A DNA stretch of 64,000 nt. Source: Rhea pennata. Lineage: Eukaryota; Chordata; Aves; Rheiformes; Rheidae. The stretch lies in the NCBI RefSeq assembly GCF_028389875.1, contig NC_084682.1, positions 1,374,001 through 1,438,000 on the forward strand, read 5' to 3'. The notes under the pieces were generated by a model. That model was given only the letters and a program-made list of their open reading frames with translations. It did not search any database and was not told where the DNA came from. This document shows positions 10,700 to 24,085 of the stretch, in pieces. The number at the start of each line of letters is the position of its first letter. Position 1 is the first letter of the stretch. A program made the translations under genes and the position numbers.

Positions 10700-12026
10700 C
10701 TACTCAAAGAAAGAAAAGCACTGATGCATTTCACATGTTGCTTTTAAGAAAGGCTTCTATTACCTTTTTAGCTAACTTGCCCCAGTTTCACTCAGCTATC
10801 ACAACACTGAATTTAGATGATGAGACTGAATTACTCAATTTGATGTGTTTAACATAGATAATAGAAACCTGTTTTAAGAAAATGCAGTGTTGGGATTTGA
10901 AGAGCTGAAATGTTAGGTGTTTCAGATAAAAGAGGCCTTTATTATTGATGATTTTCTCCTCAAAGGCTTCTTCCTACACAGACAGTATGAGTATTCCTTT
11001 CTCATTTCAGCACAGCAAAATAATTTACAGTAGTTCTGGCATGCTTGTCTACTGTGAAGTTGAGAAACTTCAGTCCTATTTTTAGACATGCTGCTGCATA
11101 TTCTTTTTAGGATATACAGAGAAAGTGAAGATGGTGCGATGGTGGCCGTGGAACAAATCCTTACTGTTTTTCTCAGTTTAAGTATCTCCATTGCCTTCAA
11201 TTGAGCCAAACCATTTTGCATCAGTTTAAGATTTGGTCCTGCACCTTTAAGAAAATGATTAGGATAGGTCCACCTTTTCACACACCAGCTTCCCCTTTTG
11301 GGAGCTTAACCAACTAATTACATTAGAGGCCCAGTTGGGCAGGCAAAACACCCACTTCTTTATATCAGCTTATTCTTTCCTCTTTCGTATCACCTGTCAT
11401 CAGAGAACCCAGGAATTTAATAGGGGTCTTCTACTAGTTAAAATGTCAGAGTCAGAAATAAGGGAGGGAACAGCAAATTCACAGTGTTGGCAGTAGCATT
11501 TACCAGTGAGACCTTGAATAGATAAAAGGAAGCGTTGAGCTGAGATTCAGAATAGTAGAGGAAGAGATATTAAAATAAAAAATTAATACTATTCTTAAAA
11601 CTATTTGCATGAGTGGAGGGGAAAAAATGTTGTGCTTGGGCAATACAAGAGAAATGATTCCTGCTCCACAAATGGAGAATGAAAGAAACGAGCTGCTTAG
11701 CTGTGGTCAATGTTTTGTGTAGACAGGCCAAAAGAAAGGAATCTTGAAGCAGGCCTAGAAGGAGGACTGTTAAGATGATGTATCCAAAGACCTCACCTTC
11801 TGGAGTCACGTGAGTAAGCAAGAATCTCAGCTGTTACAGCAAACAAAAACTTTAAGGGCTAAGAAAGCTTGAAAAGACAAATTTTAGTAGTCTATAAAAC
11901 AAATTAAAAAGATGTCAACACTTATTTTTAGAAAATCTCATGTGTTTTTGTACGTTTTCTTAAACATTTGCTGTGTTGCAATAATACTGCCTTTTCTCTG
12001 TCATTTATCACTGGTCTCTTCTGTTT

Positions 12027-12060
12027 AGACTATAAACTGCTTAGGGCAGGAAATGCTTCT
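12027..12060 (+). repeat. Ancient amniote SINE-like tail fragment
   Basis: AGACTATAAACTGCTTAGGG followed by CAGGAAATG resembles the common amniote repeat phrase 'gattgtaagctctttggggcaggga'. It lies just beside the CR1 fragment, as if a younger CR1 had inserted next to or into it. The call is by eye. Confidence 0.35.
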
Positions 12061-12084
12061 TATTCTGCTTTCACATCAACACTT

Positions 12085-12146
12085 GAATCACAGAATGGTT
12101 GAGGTTGGAAGGGACCTCTGGAGATCATCTAGTCCAACGCCCCTGC
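12085..12146 (-). mobile_element. CR1 LINE, 3' end fragment
   Basis: The phrase from TCACAGAATGGTTGAGG through TTGGAAGGGACCTCTGGAG to ATCATCTAGTCCAAC is the well-known reverse complement of the CR1 3' end. The element is therefore on the minus strand, with its 3' terminus at the left edge. Only about 60 bp is recognisable, typical of the severe 5' truncation of CR1 copies. No reverse transcriptase remains. Confidence 0.92.
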
Positions 12147-15100
12147 ATCTCAGCTAGATGCCTCTAAATTCTGTTGTAACATAAATACTAAATAATGATA
12201 GTCACAGAGGACTTATCCCCTACCCCGCTTGGAAACCTGCCAGTGTGCAGTGCTTGTACTAGCAGCAAACATACTAACAGTGAAAAGTGACAAATTTTGT
12301 TGGCAGAATATATTCATAGGTCTAACAAGAATAAGATGCACCCGCCTCTAGAAACACAGGCTTATGTCTCTCCATGTATAAACACACCCAGGATTGACTC
12401 ATGCTGGCATAATCCCCTTGTGCAATTTGTATATTGGCATTAGATGTGTGCGTGAGGCAGAAAAACAAATATTTGGTTAACAAAACAACATGGGGTAATC
12501 AAAATAATTAGATGGCTTTACCTCAAAACACAGCAACAGGTGAGCTCCTGATAGTCCCCTCAGACAGTCATACCTATCCCTGCAAGCAAAGCTCCTCTGG
12601 GTTTGCTTTATCTGTAGCAAAATAGACATATTATTTGGTTCAATTTTATAAGAGTGTGGGGGAAAAACCTTCAATAACCCCCCATCTGCCAAGGTAGGGG
12701 ATATACTGTGTTGGAAAAAGCCGGCTCATGTTCCACAAGAAGGCTTTGTCAAGTGTATTGCATAAAAAGATCAGCCCTGAGGCTCAAACACGGCTGAAGG
12801 TTTTAATTATTTTTGCCACTACCTCTGTCATTAGAACATTATGGAACTACATCACAACAGCCCGTCTTTCATCTGTATGAAAAAATCTCAAAGTCCATGG
12901 TTACATTTTTTCCGAGCTGTTATCCCAGGTGACCATTAGCTTTGTTTCCCGCAAGACCTTGCTTGTTGTTGTTCTTAAGTAAAGGAAAGGGAGTTGAACA
13001 GGTTAAACATCTGCTCACATTATACTCTGTACTCTTGGAGTCATTTGATGCGACAGACCTGTACAAAGGACATGAGGCCAGATTCTATTGTGCACAGCCT
13101 GAGTAAGGCTTGTTCTGTACTTCAGTGTTTTGGCGGTATACTTATGTTGACTAGCAAAATGAAGAAATTCCTCACATCTATGTGCCGTACTTCTACCAAC
13201 AAAACTCTAATCTTAGCCCAGTTATACTGGCAAAACTAAAACTTTTCCTGGTGCAGCCCCTTCTCTGTGGACAGAGATTTTGCCAGCAGTTCTCATGCTG
13301 ATATGTGGAAGGCCTTGCTTCTTGTTTTGCAACCCTACTTCTACACCTGTATATGCAGTGCCTTAGAGGGGGGATGGCCATGTGCATGTCCCAAACAATT
13401 CATTGTGTCTCTTACCACATACCTAGCAGCGGAGCTGTGCAGAGATCAGCTGGGGCTGCTGGATAATCCATGTCCCTGCTATGGGAGGAGCAGGATCACA
13501 GAGACCAATGGATCCAGCATCCAGAGTCTTCCCAAGTTTCGTCTGCATATCTGGCATAGCTATGTCCCTGTGCATGATGGGATCCTGGAGGAGTTATTGA
13601 CATCTTCCACTTGTAATACACCCCCAAAGAGTCTTTTCCGCAAGCACTCTGGTGTATGTCTCTGGGGAGAGTCAGGATAGACCAACACGCGTGTTTCAGA
13701 AGAGGTGCAAAAACCCCACAGTAGATAGACATCGAAGCATCCGGCTTTCAGAGCTCCGTAATAATTGAGATAGGGAAAAATAACTCCTATAACATATGCT
13801 CTCTCTATATATATTTTTTTCATTAAAGTAAGTAAGTTTTGGGTATTCTGAATATTCTGATAAGTATCTATGATTAGAGTATGTTTTGCTTGTTTTAACC
13901 TATAGTGCTATCTGTGTAGCTGAAGGCATAGCATAACTCACCTGTCTAGTTAGTTAGTTTCAGCCAGCATGAAACAGACTGGGTCAAGTTACACTAATGG
14001 AGGATCAGCTCAATTGCATCTGACTGGCATCGCTTGCCAGGTTTCTTTATAGGAGGTGGAATTCTGCAAGCGCTACCTGCATGTACAGATGCACCTATGG
14101 GCCTCACAGCATGCTCCTGCTCACTGAATCAGGCTCTTGGAAACCAGTTCTATGAAAAGCCTGCAGATAATCTAAAGAAAAATTGGAACATTATTATGAA
14201 TGTTAAAAACCTCAAACCTGTCTCCTACAAAAAACCTGGCTCAGCTCTAAGTTATTACAGTGATGACAAAAATTACATTTTATTCACTTGTCAATCATGC
14301 TGGCTTTTGATCAGTTGAGTATTGATCTACCAAAAGAAAAACAAACGTAGATGCTTTGTTTCTTGCAATTCAGTATTCTTTAAAATCAATGTCTTCCCAC
14401 AACGTCTTGTGAGTTTTGGATTAGGCCCTCATTACAGTACCATGAAAATTCAGGCTGTTTCCCTTTACTTCCTTTTTCTTCATAAAACATCTAATAGCCA
14501 CCTGGTGACCAAGATGCCGTGTGTATTCAGGCATTTTCTTTATCCAGGGCAAGTTTGAGAGAGTATAAGTGGGTATATAAGAATGTAAGTCCCGTTCCTG
14601 CTGCGTCCTGGTTAGTGTATGGCATTTCTTCATTCACAAGGATTTCTGTAGCACCAGGTTGTTTGGTGGAGAAATGTATTTACGGTGAGAATATTAGTTT
14701 CTTGTCCTACTAGATTTTATGGCATTATTTAAATGTTCTTAGTTAATAGTTCTATATAAAAGTATAATAAATGTAATATGTATCAGAGATTTTAAAGGGA
14801 AAAGGCAAATGGGAGTGTATAGGAAGTACTGTATATCCTAAACAACTGCAGTCTGGATTCATTCTCACTTTAATTCTGGCTCACAATGACACCTGATTTT
14901 TCAGAACTAACTGAAAAAAGGTAACTCCTTCCTTGCCTTCTGTATATCATTCTAATATCCAGTATCCAGAAATCAAAAACTGCAATATGAACTATGTGCA
15001 AGGCTCTGTTAAAGTCACTGATGGTCATCGGGGAACAAGGATTCTGTATACCAGGCTGTGTAAAACTGGGTAAGGCCTCAGGGTAGGCAACAGATTGAGA

Positions 15101-15185
15101 TTCAAGTGTGATTAGGAAAATACTAAAGGGTGCATGGAAGCCATCAGAGAGCATCCACTGGATCACAGCATTAAAAAAGAAAACT

Positions 15186-15204
15186 AGAGAGAGAGAGAGA
15201 GAGA
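15186..15204. repeat. (GA)n microsatellite
   Basis: About nine to ten consecutive GA dinucleotides lie in otherwise non-repetitive AT-rich DNA. Confidence 0.9.
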
Positions 15205-16251
15205 CCAAGTCTGAGCCTTACAGAACTTGGTTTTATGCCCCCTGGCTCCTGGGAGCAAAATGTTGGAGAACTTTGTTTTTCACTTAGAAAAGAAAAAGAA
15301 TAGTGCATGTTTTGTGATCCTCGCATCATAGAGAAAAATCTTAAAGATGTGACTTGCAGTATATATAATCATTCATAAACTAGAAGGCAAAAAAAAAAAG
15401 AACTTCCCCATTTATTCTTTTATGCGAACCAGGCAGATTCTTTGACTTGTAGACCAAATTCTTGACATAGAAGAGGTTTGTGTCCTGATTGTGAACCCTT
15501 GGGAATTGCAAATTATTTGTTATCCTGATAGTGGTTGCATGAAGACATCCCAGTAAGGTACTGTTACAGACAATTACTAGACATTTGTACCAGGGCCATC
15601 TTGGATGGTGTGTCTATATATAGTAAACAGCTTCAATCAAAAAGGAATTTGTCAGATAAAAGAAGTAAAAAGAGACATCCTTAAAATCCCTTTGGATCAT
15701 CCCTGTGCACCTTAGTTCTCAGCAAAAGGTATTAATAACTTTTTTTTTTATTTTACTTTTGAAAGTCATCTTTAAGAGCATGTACTTCCTGAATCCCTGC
15801 TTGAATTCTGCATACAGTCCGGACTCTGGATTATGGTAGTCATACCACCTTTAAGTCACTTAGTGCGTCCATAAATTAACCAGCTAACTTCATATGTTAG
15901 CATGAGTGCAGGAAGTCAGGTAATCCAAACTTGCTATGCAAGATTATGCAAAGCTTCCTTTAAATAGAAACATTTGTCTCAGCTAGTGTAAAGACGTAGG
16001 GCTTCATACATGTACTTAACTTCTCACACAGCAAATAGCCCTACTCACAATGCACAAATGTACATACAGTTAAATTGTTTTCTGATAATGCTACAGAAAA
16101 TGGTGAACTACATATTTTGCATTGTACTTAAAGCATAGAGAGATTTTCATTGTAAAAATCTTTATAAAAGCTAAGAAGCTTGATTTTTACATTAACATCT
16201 CATTTTGAAGGCTTATCATGGTATAAATGCACTTTCCTCTTGTTCTGATTA

Positions 16252-16338
16252 TCATATATATATATATATATAATATATATATGATATAATATATATATAT
16301 TATATATATATATTATATATATAATATATATATGATAT
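16252..16338. repeat. (TA)n palindromic AT microsatellite
   Basis: About 85 bp of TA alternation is interrupted by phase shifts (TAATATATATATGATAT occurs twice), so the tract is largely self-complementary and could extrude a hairpin or cruciform. There are no genes nearby. Confidence 0.92.
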
Positions 16339-19300
16339 TTCTAAATATGTAATAATGACAGTTGGAATGAAGTCTTGCAGAATAAAGACTTTCCAACAAA
16401 TAAAGGCAATTCAAAACTATATATACAGAAGGCCTTTTTGAGCCCTAGCTTTTTGATGGCAAAAATCCTTTCTGCCACTGCTGTTTGTGCTCACACCTTT
16501 TACTAATTTTGGATATCCTGCATATCTTGCATATCCTTTCCCTGCAACAGGTGCTAGCAGACTGTGTTAATCAGTTATATTTATGGCTGATCTTTGTAAG
16601 TGACGCATGGTCCTTCTGGTCCAGTGCTGTGGATCATTTTAGGGAGGCAGGATGGGTATGAGCTAGGCTATCTGAAATTTGGGACTGTAAAAGTGGGATT
16701 TGCAATGTTACAAAATAGCTCCTGTTACTGGCTCTGACTCAGTCGAGATCTTTAAGCACAAGTTGTCCGGCTAAAGCCAAGCTTGGAGATATGCTTCTGT
16801 GTCTTGCTGAATCAGAGTACGTATAACAAGATGATTTAGAAATTCAGCTCTGAACAGCCTCTCATTTTGCAGTGGTCAGACTTTTGTTTCTGAGATGAGT
16901 TCTGAATCTCTGGTCCGTGTCCAGTGTGGGCACATCAGATTCCCACTGCATTCTCACTACTGCAGCCCCCCTCTTCTGCCTAGTTCCCAGCAGAGCAGAG
17001 CCTGCTTACAGAGTTTGTGTGGACACCTGGAATGGGTGGCAGTGCTCTGATTTCCAAAAATCTCTCTAAAGTAGAAAGGTACTAGGAAACACAGCCAGTC
17101 TCACTACCCTGTTTCTGTCAGTAGCTGCTGGTGTGATAGGGCTCAGTTGCCCCAGTTCTGCACAAAGACGTGCTCTAATTTTGCTGATAACTTCTGGAGA
17201 GAGAATGGTTGTGCTCAGTACTTGTCAGCATTTAAATCAAGTCCTTTAGTTTTCTGCTAACTCCTCTTCCTCAGTTTCCATCACAGTCATTGACTTTCTC
17301 AATAACATTCTCTCTGGAAATGGTTTGCCCCGGAAGCAAGATAAGCAGAACATGAATGCTAGTGGGAGCAGAGCCAAGGTTTTGAAATTCTGGCTCTCAC
17401 TCCACAGCACCAAATAGGAAGCCGTTTGCATTCATGGCAGACAAATGTACAGGAAAGGACAAAGTAAACCCCAAGCACTTTCCCTCATATTTGAGCTTAG
17501 TTTTAAAGCGTGTGAGAGGAATGATGTTCCTGATCCAGCAGCCCACAAGTTTCTTTGCCTCTGCTGTCATTGTGAACTTGGAGTTCAGCAAGCTGAGTAA
17601 CAGTCAGCAGGCCCTGGCTACTGCCTGCTTCTGCAGATCGCCAGGTAAAAGTCCCCTCTGTTTTCTGATGGGGAATTCTGTCTGACAAGGCCTCGGCACT
17701 GGATCAAAATAGGGATAGAGGTCCCAGTGCAGGGAAGTGTTTTTATTCAGGACGTTACATGAGCAGAGTTAATTTAAAGTCTTATTTAAGTGCTACAACA
17801 GTCAATAGTTTAGTCTTTTGCTAAACCAGAGGCTTCTACAGTTATGTTTTCTCAGTCTGAGTAGTCTCACTCCATTCTGGGAAAACAGCTGCAGGAAACC
17901 CAGCTTTTGCCATTGGAATGACCCCTCCGTACACCAAACTCTGTGTTATTTTCTTTAGAAGAAAAGAATGAGTTGAAAAAGCTAATACAGAAAACCTTGT
18001 ACTTCTGTAGGGTTATGCAGACACTAATCTTTCCAGTGCATCGGTAGGTAACTATGTAGGTTCAATTCAAACCAAGCAAGGAACTCACTTTGATTTCAGT
18101 TAGATCATAGTCAGGTCTGAAGATGGAAGAACAGAGACCATGAGGGTAAATGACATACTCTTCACTAAATAGCAAATGATTAACACCTTGTGATTGAAAA
18201 GGCAAGAATTCTAAATGCAGGTCCTGAAGTTGGTGCCCTGGGCTGTATTTTCTGTGCCTGTTAACAGGGAAGAGGCAAATCTCCATGATGGCAAAAAAAT
18301 TAAAAACACATAGAAAATAATTATCTTAAGAAAATAAGCCCTTCTCTGTCTCCCATGTAGCAGATCCTGTAGGAACTTGGACACTCATCTGAAGGAAGGA
18401 GGGAGGGAAATTTTATCACTAGCTTGCTCATCATGAAGAGGCAATTGGAAAGTTGGATCTGTTTGTATGTGGGGATGACAACCAGTTTACACAGGCCTTT
18501 GCCTGGAATGTGGTCTCTCATCCTACTCACAGATAACAAACCCCCAGTGTCAGGAAGTAATACTAGCACATCCTCTTTGCAAAGCTATCTAAAAAAACAG
18601 AGAGGAATTTGTTTCTGACTGCAGTAGAGAGACATGAGTACTACAATAGCCATCTGCATGCCTCTTCTCTCCGTTTCCTTCCTTGTTTTTATTCTTAAGT
18701 CTTTTTACAGCTATAGCTTCCCAAACAGTCTATGGAACTGCCAGCTTTTGCAGTTTTTAGTTGCTTGCATTATCCTAATGCAGCCTACTTGCAGCAGCTC
18801 TCTGCATGTAGCTTACCAGCAGAACTGGAGTAATCAAAGCAGAACACTATGCTGTGCAAGGAAAAAGCTGAGTTAAAGCTGGACTCTAAAGAACCAGTGG
18901 ATTGGCATGGTGTCTCTCACATCTTAGATGCTCATGTTCCCACCACTCAGTGCTTTCTTTCAAAGTGTTCTATTTATTCTTTGCTCAAATGAATCCCCCT
19001 TTTCCCTCAGAATCCAATAGTAGCTATAGGGAAAGGAGACATTGGCAAGAAGCAGCCTGTTGTGTTTCTTTCCCATGGGGAGGTTCAGTTCAATAAAAAT
19101 TGAAGGCTGCTTTCAAAAAAAAAACAGATTGGTAACATCGTGGTAAATCTGTCTTCTCTTCAAGCCAGAATATATTTTTTATGCCCTGAAGGAGCAAGGG
19201 AAATATTCTGAAGCTCTTTTCAGGCAGTGCAAGAACAGAGCCAATTTCTATAGCTTGTGGTTTACTGAGAGTACTTGTTTCCATTAGTTTGGCTTCCAGT

Positions 19301-19399
19301 CTGTATAATCATGATTTTGGAAACAATTTCAAGGAAGGGAATGATGACCCTGTGGTTGAGAAGCTGGGCCAGTCCAGTTCAGTTCCTGTATCTTTCATA

Positions 19400-19485
19400 G
19401 TGTATAGCCCTGGGCAAATCATCTAATCCTTCTGCGTCTCCTGTGAAACAGAGATAATAATGCTTCCTCTGTCTGACATATCTAT
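19400..19485 (+). repeat. MIR-like relic
   Basis: CCCTGGGCAAATCATCTAAT, then CCTTCTGCGTCTC, then GAAACAGAGATAATAATGC follows the MIR core phrase 'cttgggcaagtcacttaacctctctgtgcctc..aaaatggggataataat' in order and spacing, with many substitutions. Confidence 0.5.
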
Positions 19486-21912
19486 TTAAACTACAGCATT
19501 TAGGATTAAAAATTATAAGGAGGAATAAGGTAGATGTGATCCATGCTTCCCAGAATCCTTTTTAATAGGTCAGATTTTAGCCATTACAGTGTCATAATAA
19601 AAAATAATTCCTCTGGTTTAATGGAGTTACTCTAAATATTCATTAAGTTAAATGAAGTCAGAACTTAAAATGTTAGATCTAAGTGCTCTATATTGTTTCA
19701 TCTTCTTTAATGGGTTTGCAGTTTAGCTGTTTAAAACAGAATGTCTCCAACTCCCACCCATCCACGAAGTCTGTTTCAGCCTGCTAGCTCTGTAGTTCTG
19801 CACCATCTCTGAGTTTTGCAGACTCCTCCAAACTCAAAGTATGCTCAGTAGTATTGACTATCTTTTATCAAAATATGAAACCAAAAAGATAACCTCTCCT
19901 CAAAAGCAAACATGGTAATTTACCTTGATCAATTCACCTTTAATTAGGAAATCTGAAATACCAATACCAGAAGCCTTCTCCCTAGTAATCTTTGTACCAA
20001 AGACAGAGAACTACCAGTGTTCCCATGAAGGATAATCAGGATGTTGGTCTTGCTATTAATTTTATGTGAGTGTTCAAGCTATGGGAGAATTCATGTGATC
20101 CTTTTCAGCTTTTTATTTCTATTATGCAGCTGTATTTCTTTAAAGAATGAGAAGTTTCACCAGTTACTGGCTCTCCTATATGTCTTCATAATAGCATGGA
20201 TTGTTAATCTGTGCTGGGATGATAGGAATTTTAGCTGACGCTCTCAATACTTTCTCTACATCCTAACCCCCTCCGTGCCCTTTAAACTGGGAAAGTTCCA
20301 CAGACAGGAGGGTCATAACAGAAATTTGTCCAGTTCCACTTATCAAGGTTGGCCCGTCTGGAAAACAACAGAATTGGAGCTGTAAATGTCTTTCTGCTTT
20401 TATCTTTCGCTTTCTTACGTGCCCCAGAGCTATGCCGTGAAGAGCTGCCACTCAGAATATAGGAGTGGAGTTTTGCCTGCAGCTTTATGCTGAGCAAATA
20501 GAGCCATCTGCAAAGAATTCGCATTTCAAGACATGCTGGTTCCAGTGTAGCTGAAAATCACAACTAGTCAGCAGGAATAGATGCAGTCTGCTAAATGCTT
20601 GGGTGCACTCATATAATTGCATAATTCAGCGCTGTGAACTACCTCTCCTCAGACAATGTGTTTTAGATACTGACTGCGCAGAAGGTCAGCTTGTGCTAGA
20701 AAAACAAACAGGCTACTTTGCTTAGTATAGCGGTGTAGGGAAAGCTGGGAATAGGCTATGACAGGAGACATTTAGCCCTGTTAATCACTGTTACTGTGAT
20801 GTGGTCAAAGCATTTCAAGCTAGTTTTTAGTAATACAGACTTATTGCTATTTTTTCCCTACAGTGATATGTAGAGGGATTAGTCAAGATTGGCTTCTGAT
20901 TACATTAGTCATTATACAAACAGTTCTCAGTCCAACTTGCCAACTGTCTTAGTGCATAAGAGCATATGGGTAAGAGGTGCACTGTGCATTGGAGCATGCA
21001 GCAGAGACCCCTGAACTGCTCTTCCACATGGTGCACTGCCTCTCCTTATGAAAATACTAGCTAGATCAAGGAGGCTTGTGTGAATCTCAAATAACCTGTT
21101 TGTTGATTTGAAGCAAATTTGATAGAAGAGTGGATAAATTAGAGGTAAGAAAATCCCTACGTGTTTGGGGAAAATAGTTTTGTGATAAAAGTGCCAAGCA
21201 TGAGCTCATGGGTGATTAGACACATAAGAAAAGTTCTCACAAATGTCCTACCAATAAGAAATACTTCATCTAGAGCATGAAGCTAACCATAAAAACCAAA
21301 TCACTAGCTCCTCACAAAATTACTTGACATATCTGAAAGGTTATGCATAGGCAGGCCAACTAAGTGTCTGAGGCCACATCATGACTCGGAGGTAAACTGG
21401 AAATGAGTGGCTGACCCCTTCTTCTGCCTGTTCCTTGATTATCCATACTCTTGCAGGCTGCACAAACTGGCATCCACAAACAAAGGCACTTTGCTCCCAG
21501 AGAAGCAGTTGGGAATTACAGAGGGGAAGAAAAAGTAAGGTTATGCTTAGCAACTGAGCTGAGGAAAGAACTTGAGCTTTGACTTATAGTTGCTATTTCT
21601 ATAGCATCTCTGGCCTCAGATAAGGGCCCCTGCATAATCCTGAGAACTGAAATTAGAACTGCATAAGAAAGTAAGAAGAAAAAGAACACAGACAATATAG
21701 AAACAGAGAGCAAGTATACAGGGATTTGCCCACAGCATGAGCAAATTTAAAGCAACCATGTAGTATTATGGATTGCAATGTATGGGGTAGCTGCATAGGT
21801 GTTAGGGCCTTATCTTCTCTAGAGAGTATTTCAAACTTTCTAAGGCTCTAGGTATGCACAAATATATTTTTCACTAAATGGATGCAGTTAGAATGATACA
21901 ACCTTCCATCAC

Positions 21913-21952
21913 TGTGCGCATGCGCACACACACACATACACATGCACATGCA
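21913..21952. repeat. 40-bp alternating pyrimidine-purine tract with NRF1-like palindrome and (CA)n
   Basis: From 21913 to 21952 every step alternates pyrimidine and purine (20 TG/CG/CA/TA dinucleotides without a break). It starts with the perfect 16-bp palindrome TGTGCGCATGCGCACA (21913-21928), which contains an NRF1-type core TGCGCATGCGCA, and continues into a CA run. Such tracts favour Z-DNA. Confidence 0.85.
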
Positions 21953-23157
21953 AAGAAAAGAAGTGCTTAATAAAAGTGTGATTTTTTTCTATCTTCTGCA
22001 GGGGCTCCCATTCTTCTGTGAGGCAGATAATGCAGCGTGTTGGAAAGATGTGTAAATTGTGCTGCCAGGGAGACCTGACTTTCTTCTTGCTTTTTTGCTT
22101 CCTTTAATCTTATGTAAGGCATGCCTGCTGTGAGCAGACGGTACAAGCCTGTAAATAATGGAGAAGCATAACACTTAGCAAAGTCATCCCAGTGTGCATC
22201 TGCTGCACAGAGTATTTTTATTTAACCCTTTCATTTTAATAGGCTCTTAACAGATAGATACTTTGAGAGTGAATCACATGCAGATCAAAAAAGAAGATAC
22301 AAAAATAGTTGATACCTCTTAGGGTTTCCTTACCGCCCCTTGCCATGGTATGTATTTTCTAGGATGCAGCCAGTTACAAACATGTTAAAACAGTTGTTTC
22401 TCCTCTCCCCCAGGAGAGGTGAAAAACTCTATCTTACTTATGTGATATAGGGGAAGCACTACCTGAGTGGTCCATCACCTCAACTTTACATCCTCTAGAA
22501 AATGCGTGCCTTTATACACTTCTCAGGAATCAACATGTCCTGTTGAATTAAGTTAACATATTTCAGGCAAAAAAAGATACACAGGCGTATTAGTTATTTC
22601 CTCTGTGGCAGGTGTGGTGGTGGGGACGAAGGATGGAAATTCAAGCAGTATGGAAAAAAAAAAGACTGGAAAATAACAGGGTGTGGAGCCCTGTGCACTT
22701 ACACCTGTGGAAAACAAAAGCTCAGCAAATGATGAGAATTTTCAGCTCAGATCTTTACAAGCACCTGATTGTCATTAATGCTCTGTTAAACCACCTGAAT
22801 GTGGAGGGGGTGCTAGGAGAGCTTGTCCATCCCTGGGTAGTGGGAGGTGAGTGTGATTTGATGTGGCACATGACTGTACATTGTACCAAGGTGCAAGGCA
22901 GGTTTAAGTAAGTGTAGCAGTTCCCTGCAGACTAGTATGGATCCCTCGCAGTCAAGTACAGTTCAAGTACTAGGACAGCCTCTTTCAGCATGCTTTACAG
23001 AAACAGAATCTGTGATACAGGAAGGTGAGGAAAAGATCAAACTCTTGCCAGAGCCTGAGGCCCTGATGAAAGAAGACTGGATTTAGAGGTGGTATACTCT
23101 CTGGAGATCACAGTGTGGCATTAGGAGAGAAATCCAGTCTGGGCTTTCCTTCTGACT

Positions 23158-23260
23158 CTCTGTGGCATGTTGCTTTGAGCATATCTCACAGATAATCTCT
23201 TGGTCTGTTTGTAAACTAGGGCTGATAAAGTTTATTTAACTACATCTTTCACAATGTTAT
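23158..23260 (+). repeat. Possible MIR-like relic
   Basis: GTTGCTTTGAGCATATC, CTCTTGGTCTGTTTGTAAAC and TAGGGCTGATAAAG follow the MIR order (trailing 'gcctcagtttcctcatctgtaaaatggggataat') but are strongly diverged. Confidence 0.3.
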
Positions 23261-23997
23261 TGAGAAGGTTGATGAGTTAATGAGGAGTAATTTATCAGGA
23301 TGACTCCTATTTAAAGCAACTTTTTAGAGGCCCTATTAGGCTAGGTACCAAGCAGAACTGAGAGACAAGTGGTGTTCAAAGCCTTGTAGAACCTAGGAAA
23401 GAAAGGAAGGAAAGATCTTTATGTTGTGGGTTACTGTTAGAGCTGAAAGTGGAACACAACTGTTTCAGCTAGTAGCCTGGGTCCATATCCTCTGGGATGT
23501 GCTCTGGAAGTGTAAAATGATACAAGGAACTGTCTGGCTCATTCCCCACTTGCCTGCAGGCGCTCCCTGTGATCACAATGGCAAAGGACAGGAATGTAGT
23601 CAGGGAATCGCAGGAGAAGGCTCTGACATGGGCTGTCCAGGAGATTGTGCTGAATGGTCAACAGTTTCCTTCTCTTCCCAGAGGCTGGGAAAACTCAGAT
23701 GAAAAGCAATGAAGCATGGTCTAACTCCTACCCCAGCTTTATAGGCACATAGAACAATTGTTTGTAGGTCATGTCTTTACACCATTTTTGTGATTCTAAA
23801 ACTATTTGGCAAAGGAAAAATAAAGAAGTGTTTAGACACACATCAAATCTACCTGACCTGAGTTGTGGTATATATGATTCAGTAGAGAGATTCTATTTAC
23901 CGTGTCTAAATGCCAGAAATAATCGCCCTTGGCACTCTGCTTGTGTTCACCGAGTCAGCTGATACTGTGTTTGGGCAGGTAAATAGATATTGGCCTG

Positions 23998-24085
23998 CAT
24001 TTTAGAGCACAGGGATCTGAGGAGATGCAGTGACCTGTACACAGCTGAATAGTAGGAATCAGAACTTGTTGGATGAATCCTTTAT
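23998..24085 (-). repeat. MIR-like relic
   Basis: GAGATGCAGTGACCTGTACA followed by CAGCTGAATAGTAGGAATCA resembles the reverse-complement MIR block 'gaggttaagtgacttgcccaaggtcacacagctagtaagtgg'. Confidence 0.4.

Larger units (their letters stand above)
7760..16250. other. Intergenic DNA upstream of KSR1, no gene seen
   Basis: This is AT-rich single-copy-looking DNA. Open frames are short (up to 137 codons at 13267-13680), have no family resemblance, and lack a convincing pattern of splice sites. It contains a pyrimidine repeat near 10.68 kb, a CR1 fragment and SINE relic near 12.03-12.15 kb, and a GA microsatellite near 15.19 kb. Confidence 0.6.

Noticed and set aside
13267-13680. 137-codon plus-strand frame
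   Set aside because: No recognisable family, overlapping frames are open on the other strand, and there is no supporting splice or poly(A) pattern.
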